Source: Rhizobium giardinii bv. giardinii H152 (GTDB taxonomy: Bacteria > Pseudomonadota > Alphaproteobacteria > Rhizobiales > Rhizobiaceae). From it: DNA of 64,000 nt. The translations under genes and the position numbers were made by a program. Positions 59,451 to 64,000 of this stretch are shown piece by piece. The notes beneath the pieces are model-generated. The model searched no databases and was not told the origin of the DNA. It saw only the letters and a list, made by a program, of their open reading frames with translations. The stretch covers positions 146,921 through 210,920 of the forward strand of contig NZ_KB902702.1 of the NCBI RefSeq assembly GCF_000379605.1, written 5' to 3'. Numbering within the stretch: position 1 is the first letter of the stretch; each line of letters opens with the position of its first letter.

Positions 59451-61178
59451 TCAATGGCCAATGCCGGCAATGGCGTGGGCAAAGTCGCCGGCCTCGAAGG
59501 GCTCGAGATCATCGACGCCCTCGCCGACGCCGATGAAATAGACCGGCAGCTTGTGCTTGGCGGAGATGGCCACGAGGATGCCGCCGCGCGCCGTGCCGTC
59601 GAGCTTGGTCATGATCAGGCCGTTGACCCCGGCGACATTGCGGAAGATCTCGACCTGGTTCAGGGCGTTCTGGCCGGTGGTGGCGTCGAGCGTCTGCAGC
59701 ACGGTGTGCGGCGCGTCGGGATCGAGCTTGCCGAGCACGCGGACGATCTTTTCGAGCTCTGCCATCAGTTCCGTGCGGTTCTGCAGGCGGCCGGCGGTGT
59801 CGATGATCAGCACATCGCTCTTCTTCAGTTTCGCTTGCTCGAAAGCCTCATAGGCAAGGCCCGCAGCATCCGCCCCGAGTTTCGAGGAGACGATGTCGGA
59901 CTTGGTGCGCTCGGCCCAGATCTTCAATTGCTCGATCGCTGCCGCGCGAAAAGTGTCGCCGGCCGCCAGCATGACCTTGAGGCCCGCGCCTGAAAGCTTG
60001 GCCGCGAGCTTGCCGATCGTCGTCGTCTTGCCGGTGCCGTTGACGCCGACGACGAGGATGACATGCGGTTTGTGGGAGAGATCGAGCTGCAACGGCTTGG
60101 CGACAGGGGCGAGAACCTTGGTGATCTCGGCCGCCATGATGCGGGTGACGTCCTCGCCGGTCACGTCCTTGCCGTAGCGCTCGGAAGCCAGCGTGTCGGT
60201 GACGCGCAGCGCCGTTTCGACGCCGAGATCGGCCTGGATCAGCAGGTCTTCGAGGTCCTGCAGTGTCTCGTCGTCGAGCTTGCGCTTGGTGAACAGGGCC
60301 GCGATCTGGCCGGTCAGCTGCGACGAGGTGCGGGCAAGGCCCTGGCGCAGGCGCTGGAACCAGGTGAGTTTCTGTTTCGGTGCTTCGGGCTGGGCTTCGA
60401 CGGCAGCGCGGCCCGTGGCAAAACCCTTGGGGAGGATGGGAGCTGCTTGCGGTTCTGCGGCATCTGTCGTGCTGGCAGAAGAGTCACCCCCCTCTGCCCT
60501 GCCGGGCATCTCCCCCTCAAGGGGGGAGATCGCTTGCGGCGCGCTTTCGCTCAGCTGATCGGCGTCCAGCGTTGCGGCGGGCCTACCCCCCTCTGTCGGC
60601 TCCGCCGACATCTCCCCCACAAGGGGGGAGATTGGACTCGCGGCATGCTCCTCCGTTGTCAGGACCTCTGTGCTCGCGGAGGTCGACGCTTGCTCCGCCT
60701 GATCTCCCCCCTTGTGGGGGAGATGTCCCCCCCGGCTCTTGCCTTCGGCAAGCCCGAGGACAGGCTCCGGGACAGAGGGGGGTGTCACGCTTTCCTCAAC
60801 CGCAGAATCTTCTGCCTCGGCCTCCAGCAGCGACAGCGGGATCAGTCCGAGATCGCCGATCTGTTCGGTCGGGGGCAGAAGGGCGTGTTCCTGTTCTTCC
60901 GCGGTCTCTGCCGCGAGCTCCGGCGCAGCGGCGCTATCGGCAGCGGGGCCGTCGCCGGCGTCCATTTCTTGCGCCAGCACCGGATCGGTGGCGAGCGGCA
61001 GGTGGTCCTCGCGTAAGCCCGGCTCGAGCTCGGCTTCGATCGCCCGGGTTTCTTCAGGCGTGAAGGCCGATTCGGCGAGATCCAAGACTTCGTCTACCGG
61101 AGGCTCGGCGGCGGGCTCGGCTTCGATCGGCTTGTCCTTGCCGAAAGTGAAGACCTTTTTGAGAAAGCTGAGCGCCAT
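59451..61178 (-). CDS. ftsY: Signal recognition particle receptor FtsY, with repeat-derived insertions in its N-terminal linker
   Basis: 575 residues. [16 protein letters not shown] is the membrane-binding start; residues 20-260 are an acidic, disordered A domain; the NG GTPase follows (P-loop [15 protein letters not shown] near residue 376, then [38 protein letters not shown]). The A domain contains three stretches encoded by palindromic repeats: about residues 131-160, 182-199 ([16 protein letters not shown]) and 217-231 ([15 protein letters not shown]). All keep the frame. It receives SRP-ribosome complexes at the membrane. Confidence 0.95.
   Translation of the reverse strand: MALSFLKKVFTFGKDKPIEAEPAAEPPVDEVLDLAESAFTPEETRAIEAELEPGLREDHLPLATDPVLAQEMDAGDGPAADSAAAPELAAETAEEQEHALLPPTEQIGDLGLIPLSLLEAEAEDSAVEESVTPPSVPEPVLGLAEGKSRGGHLPHKGGDQAEQASTSASTEVLTTEEHAASPISPLVGEMSAEPTEGGRPAATLDADQLSESAPQAISPLEGEMPGRAEGGDSSASTTDAAEPQAAPILPKGFATGRAAVEAQPEAPKQKLTWFQRLRQGLARTSSQLTGQIAALFTKRKLDDETLQDLEDLLIQADLGVETALRVTDTLASERYGKDVTGEDVTRIMAAEITKVLAPVAKPLQLDLSHKPHVILVVGVNGTGKTTTIGKLAAKLSGAGLKVMLAAGDTFRAAAIEQLKIWAERTKSDIVSSKLGADAAGLAYEAFEQAKLKKSDVLIIDTAGRLQNRTELMAELEKIVRVLGKLDPDAPHTVLQTLDATTGQNALNQVEIFRNVAGVNGLIMTKLDGTARGGILVAISAKHKLPVYFIGVGEGVDDLEPFEAGDFAHAIAGIGH
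60486..60531. repeat. Type B palindromic repeat inside ftsY (copy 1)
   Basis: CCCCCTCTGCCCTGCCGGGC, then ATCTCCCCCTCAAGGGGGGAG; the same design as 55577-55624 (dyads CCCTGCCGGG and CCCCCTCAAGGGGG). Read in the ftsY frame it encodes [16 protein letters not shown]. Confidence 0.8.
60584..60635. repeat. Type B palindromic repeat inside ftsY (copy 2)
   Basis: CCCCCCTCTGTCGGCTCCGC, then CGACATCTCCCCCACAAGGG and GGGAGATT; same orientation as copy 1 with a longer first dyad (TGTCGGC-TCC-GCCGACA). Encodes [16 protein letters not shown]. Confidence 0.8.
60700..60787. repeat. Type B palindromic repeat inside ftsY (copy 3, inverted, with extra dyad)
   Basis: The opposite orientation of copies 1 and 2: CTCCCCCCTTGTGGGGGAGATG ends one side (two bases over a 20-base core are flank) and ACAGAGGGGGGTG the other, with CTTGCCTTCGGCAAG in the middle. 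Encodes a different peptide, [20 protein letters not shown]. Confidence 0.75.
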
Positions 61179-61271
61179 TGGGTATCCGTAAACTCGGGCC
61201 GGGTCGGGGCCGTCAGTTGCATGTCCAAAGCGCGACGCGCTTCAGGTCTTTGTCGTTCTCACATCTCACCT

Positions 61272-62546
61272 CTAGGCCGCTGAGCGGGCTTGGGTGACAT
61301 GCGTGAGGTGCTTGCCGTTGTGGCCGGTGATCGTCACCTCAACCATATCGCGCGGCGTCAGGCCGGGGACAGCGGCAAGCGTGAAATTTTCGGTATGCGC
61401 CAGGCCGTTGTTCTCGACGAGCAGGCTTTGCTGCGTTCCGATCATGCTGTCAAGATGGGCCTGATGGAGCTGAAGTCCAGTGGTGCGCAGCCGGGCGGCA
61501 CGCTCCTTGACCAGAGCGCGGTCGAGCTGCGGCATCCGGGCGGCGGGCGTTCCTTCTCGCGGGCTGTAGGGAAAGACGTGCAGATGGGCGATGCCGGCCT
61601 CTTCGGCGAGGCTCACGGCATTCGTAAACATCTCTTCTGTCTCGGTCGGGAAACCGGCGATCATGTCGGCGCCGAAGCTCGTTGCCGGCCGCAGCCGGCG
61701 GACGTCGTCGATGAAACGCAGGGCATCAGTGCGGCTGTGGCGGCGTTTCATCCGCTTCAGGATCATGTCGTCGCCATGCTGCAGCGACAGATGCAGATGC
61801 GGCATGAAGCGCGGCTCATCGGCGATCAGGTCCATGAGATGGCTGTCGGCCTCGATGCTGTCGATCGAGGAAAGGCGCAGGCGGCGGATTTCGGGCACCT
61901 GTTTGAGAACGGTCTTTGCCAGCAGGCCGAGCGTCGGCGTGCCGGGCAGGTCGGCGCCGTAGCTCGTGGCATCGACGCCAGTCAGCACGATTTCGCGGTA
62001 GCCGCTTTCGGCGAGCTTGCGCGCCTGGTCGACGACGGCGCCCATCGGCACGGAGCGGGAATTGCCGCGGCCATAGGGGATGATGCAGAAGGTGCAGCGG
62101 TGGTCGCAGCCGTTCTGCACCTGGATGAAGGCGCGCACGTGGCCTTCGATGAGCTTCACCATCTGGGGCGCTGTCTCGCGCACGCTCATAATGTCGTTGA
62201 CGCGCAGCTTTTCTTCTGCCGAAACACCGAAATCGGGTAGCGACCGGTAGGAGGCGCTTTTCAGCTTCTCCTCGTTGCCCAGCACGGCATCGACCTCGGG
62301 CATCTCGGCAAAGGCGTGCTTTTCGACTTGGGCGGCACAGCCGGTGACGATGATGCGGGCACCAGGGTTTTCGCGGCGGGCGCGCCGGATCGCCTGGCGG
62401 GCCTGACGCACGGCCTCGCCGGTGACGGCGCAGGTATTGACGAGGATGGCATTGTTCAGCCCCGCCTTCTCGGCCTCTCCCCGCATCACTTCCGATTCAT
62501 AGGTGTTGAGGCGACAGCCGAAGGTTATGACGTCGACGCCGCTCAA
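61272..62546 (-). CDS. mtaB: tRNA t6A37 methylthiotransferase MtaB
   Basis: 424 residues. The N-terminal UPF0004 domain has [23 protein letters not shown] and VTGCAAQVE (three cluster cysteines). The radical-SAM cluster is [17 protein letters not shown], and a C-terminal TRAM-type domain follows. Converts t6A37 to ms2t6A37 in tRNAs reading ANN codons. TTG at 62546 overlaps the dapF stop (TTGA) and begins [13 protein letters not shown], which matches the family start exactly; no ATG is available nearby. Confidence 0.92.
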   Translation of the reverse strand: MSGVDVITFGCRLNTYESEVMRGEAEKAGLNNAILVNTCAVTGEAVRQARQAIRRARRENPGARIIVTGCAAQVEKHAFAEMPEVDAVLGNEEKLKSASYRSLPDFGVSAEEKLRVNDIMSVRETAPQMVKLIEGHVRAFIQVQNGCDHRCTFCIIPYGRGNSRSVPMGAVVDQARKLAESGYREIVLTGVDATSYGADLPGTPTLGLLAKTVLKQVPEIRRLRLSSIDSIEADSHLMDLIADEPRFMPHLHLSLQHGDDMILKRMKRRHSRTDALRFIDDVRRLRPATSFGADMIAGFPTETEEMFTNAVSLAEEAGIAHLHVFPYSPREGTPAARMPQLDRALVKERAARLRTTGLQLHQAHLDSMIGTQQSLLVENNGLAHTENFTLAAVPGLTPRDMVEVTITGHNGKHLTHVTQARSAA

Positions 62547-63454
62547 AGCGCCCGGCTTTCCGTGGCCGCGACTTCTTCGCGCGACCACAGTCCGGTCGTG
62601 GGATCGACCGTCCCGGACCATTCCCATTCGGCAGGTCCCGTCATGATGACATGGTCGTCGCGCTCGCGCCATTCGATCGACAGGATGCCGGGCGGGGTGG
62701 CGCTGGCGACCGTGATCGCCACGTTGCGACCGGTGCGGCCGGTGCGGGCGGCGGAAACAGCGGCGGCACAGGCGGCGGAGCCGCAGGCAAGCGTCAGGCC
62801 GGCGCCGCGTTCCCAGGTGCGGGTCGTCAGCGACGAAGGTGAGGTGACCTGAGCCAGCGTGATGTTGGCGCGCTCGGGAAACATCGGGTGGTTTTCGAGC
62901 AGTGGGCCGAAGCGTTCGAGATCGAACGACATGACGTCGCGATCCACCCAGAAGATCGCGTGCGGATTGCCCATCGACATGACGGAGGGCGAATGCAGGA
63001 TCGGGTCGTCGATCGGGCCGATCTGCAGCTCGATGCGGCTCGTGTCGTAAAATTCCTCCGACAGGGGGATGCGGTTCCACTCGAAAACCGGCGTGCCCAT
63101 ATCGACCGAGATCGTTCCGTCGGCATGCTCTTCGGCATTCAGGATGCCGGCGACGGTCTGGAAGGTGAAAACGCGTCTGCCGGTTTCGCTGGCCAGCGCC
63201 TGGACGACGCAGCGCGTGCCGTTGCCGCAGGCCTGTGCCTTCGAGCCGTCGGAATTCAGGATGTCGATGAAGGCGTCGGTTCCCTGCGCCTTCGGATCGT
63301 GGATTGCCATGATCTGGTCGAACTGGGTCTCGGGATCGGCATTGAGCGCGATCGCCGCCTGCGGCGTCACCCTGTCCTTGCGGCCGCGCATGTCGACGAC
63401 CAGGATCTTGTTGCCAAGCCCGTTCATCCTTGCGAATTCGACCGTTGTGCTCAT
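62543..63454 (-). CDS. dapF: Diaminopimelate epimerase
   Basis: 303 residues. Interconverts LL- and meso-diaminopimelate for lysine and peptidoglycan. The two catalytic cysteines are in [13 protein letters not shown] and [26 protein letters not shown] at the N-terminus and [11 protein letters not shown] are conserved. Coupled to mtaB by an overlapping stop/start. Confidence 0.95.
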   Translation of the reverse strand: MSTTVEFARMNGLGNKILVVDMRGRKDRVTPQAAIALNADPETQFDQIMAIHDPKAQGTDAFIDILNSDGSKAQACGNGTRCVVQALASETGRRVFTFQTVAGILNAEEHADGTISVDMGTPVFEWNRIPLSEEFYDTSRIELQIGPIDDPILHSPSVMSMGNPHAIFWVDRDVMSFDLERFGPLLENHPMFPERANITLAQVTSPSSLTTRTWERGAGLTLACGSAACAAAVSAARTGRTGRNVAITVASATPPGILSIEWRERDDHVIMTGPAEWEWSGTVDPTTGLWSREEVAATESRAL

Positions 63455-63568
63455 GAGGTGCGTTCCATCGTTTCTCGCGGTGTATATGGCGGAAATGCAG
63501 GGAAATTACCAGTGGTGCGAATCGCGCTTACTTGAGGCGAAGTGGGGCGGCTGGCTCGGAGTTTGTGG

Positions 63569-63635
63569 CCCCCTCATCCGGCGCTTTGCGCCACGTTCTC
63601 CCCTTGTGGGTCCGCGGGGGGGGGGAGAAGAGGGA
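63569..63635. repeat. Type A palindromic repeat with G10 run, upstream of dapF
   Basis: CCCCCTCATCCGGCGCTTTG, CGCCACGTTCTCCCC and closing GGGGAGAAGAGGG match the type A copies of the ccmA-ccmB gap, with GGCGCTTTGCGCC as inner dyad. A run of ten G (63616-63625) interrupts it. Confidence 0.7.
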
Positions 63636-63731
63636 GCGTGTCGCGGCGTTTGCTTTCCATCGCATCTCGTTCAAACGCCTTTATCCACGCCCGGAAAAGT
63701 CCGCCGTGGTTTTGCTTCAGTCTCACTTGGC

Positions 63732-63789
63732 CGGGGCGCTGGAAAGTGCCGCAACGAAGTAATTTTATATGACGCCTTCCAGCGCCCCG
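63732..63789. repeat. 13-bp perfect inverted repeat
   Basis: CGGGGCGCTGGAA (63732-63744) and TTCCAGCGCCCCG (63777-63789) enclose 32 bases that are markedly AT-rich at their right part (GTAATTTTATATGA). It could be a hairpin of a transcript from either side or the ends of a tiny inserted element; no gene is inside. Confidence 0.55.
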
Positions 63790-63856
63790 TTCAGTGTTGG
63801 TCGACGGACAACTCCGGTTTCTCTGCGGGGATGGCGGCACCTTTTTTCGGTACAGG

Positions 63857-63959
63857 GTGGCGCTCGACCGATGCCGGATTGCTCCAGCATCGACGGCGCC
63901 ACGAAAGGCTTGTCTTTCGACACGCCAGTCGCCGGTCCTGATGTGTGCCTCACAGGCAC
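63857..63959. other. Three tandem hairpins, candidate structured leader RNA
   Basis: Stem 1: GTGGCGC/GCGCCAC (63857-63863, 63896-63902) with inner CGATGC/GCATCG. Stem 2: CGAAAG/CTTTCG (63902-63907, 63914-63919). Stem 3: GTGCCT/AGGCAC with a three-base loop (63945-63950, 63954-63959). No protein frame with a plausible start fits the 546-bp stretch 63455-64000. Probably a 5' leader of a gene beyond the window or a small RNA; it matches no riboswitch consensus I know. Confidence 0.45.
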
Positions 63960-64000
63960 GCCCCGTCCTGTTTCAGACGAGAGGGAAACCATTTTCTGCC

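Noticed and set aside
60486..60787. CRISPR-like array in the 60.5-60.8 kb region
   Set aside because: Repeats are few, differ in orientation and length, have no regular spacers and are part of an open frame (ftsY). They are palindromic interspersed elements.
63765..63992. Minus-strand frame of 75 codons at the window end
   Set aside because: Runs through the three-hairpin region and half of the 13-bp inverted repeat, has no signal, domain or ribosome site of quality, and composition unlike the neighbouring genes.

Overview
The window is a gene-dense, GC-rich (roughly 60%) chromosomal segment from an alphaproteobacterium, almost certainly a member of the Rhizobiaceae (Rhizobium / Agrobacterium / Sinorhizobium relatives). 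This rests on the collinear block rplU-rpmA ... obgE-proB-proA-nadD-rsfS-rlmH-envC-ctpA-yibQ-rppH, the acnA / ccmABCDG / ispZ-ftsY-mtaB-dapF block, an Agp-type alpha-galactoside transporter, an IalB-family protein, and short palindromic intergenic repeats of the kind known from rhizobial genomes. No phage, integrase, complete insertion sequence, CRISPR array or rRNA operon is visible.

Layout. (1) 1-8.5 kb: an alpha-galactoside uptake and hydrolysis operon on the minus strand (GH4 alpha-galactosidase, binding protein AgpA, permeases AgpB and AgpC, fused double ATPase AgpD cut by the window edge), with a divergent AraC-type regulator. (2) 8.5-10.1 kb: a 58-residue unknown protein, a flavin reductase and a DJ-1/PfpI protein. 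(3) 10.2-20.4 kb: an accessory catabolic island that reads as lysine/5-aminovalerate/glutarate degradation. It holds a DauA-like D-amino-acid dehydrogenase, a LysR regulator divergent from glutaryl-CoA dehydrogenase plus a CoA transferase (gcdR-gcdHG layout), a GabD/DavD dehydrogenase and GabT/DavT transaminase, an unusual MerR + Xre + cupin regulator and a basic/polar amino acid binding protein. Two antitoxin genes without toxins (VapB-like and RelB/DinJ-like) flank the gabTD pair, and a cluster of palindromes lies in front of gabT. (4) 20.5-36.4 kb: housekeeping genes: RNA pyrophosphohydrolase, cell-wall remodelling proteins, ribosome factors, NAD and proline synthesis, Obg, ribosomal proteins L21/L27, two GNAT acetyltransferases, tRNA-Ser(CGA), argG and a Gly/Tyr-rich secreted protein. 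(5) 36.6-51.8 kb: a LysE exporter, a TrpXYZ-like ABC importer, rlmN, IalB, YkvA, phhB, a tyrosine phosphatase, thpR, an SGNH esterase with the divergent YbbA/YbbP exporter, a BI-1 protein, a Pat-like acetyltransferase, and DUF2794 and DUF1223 proteins. (6) 52-63.5 kb: acnA, the cytochrome c maturation operon ccmABCDG, DUF2585-ispZ-ftsY and dapF-mtaB. (7) 63.5-64 kb: a non-coding stretch with a repeat, a 13-bp inverted repeat and a row of three hairpins.

The most unusual signals are three copies of a palindromic repeat inserted in frame into the N-terminal linker of FtsY, with relatives arranged as a large inverted repeat between ccmA and ccmB; the lysine/glutarate island with its regulator of unusual domain make-up, operator cluster and two toxin-less antitoxins; and two hairpin-rich non-coding regions (about 50.82-50.94 kb and 63.86-63.96 kb) that may be structured RNAs. 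I did not find a wholly new defence or mobile system.
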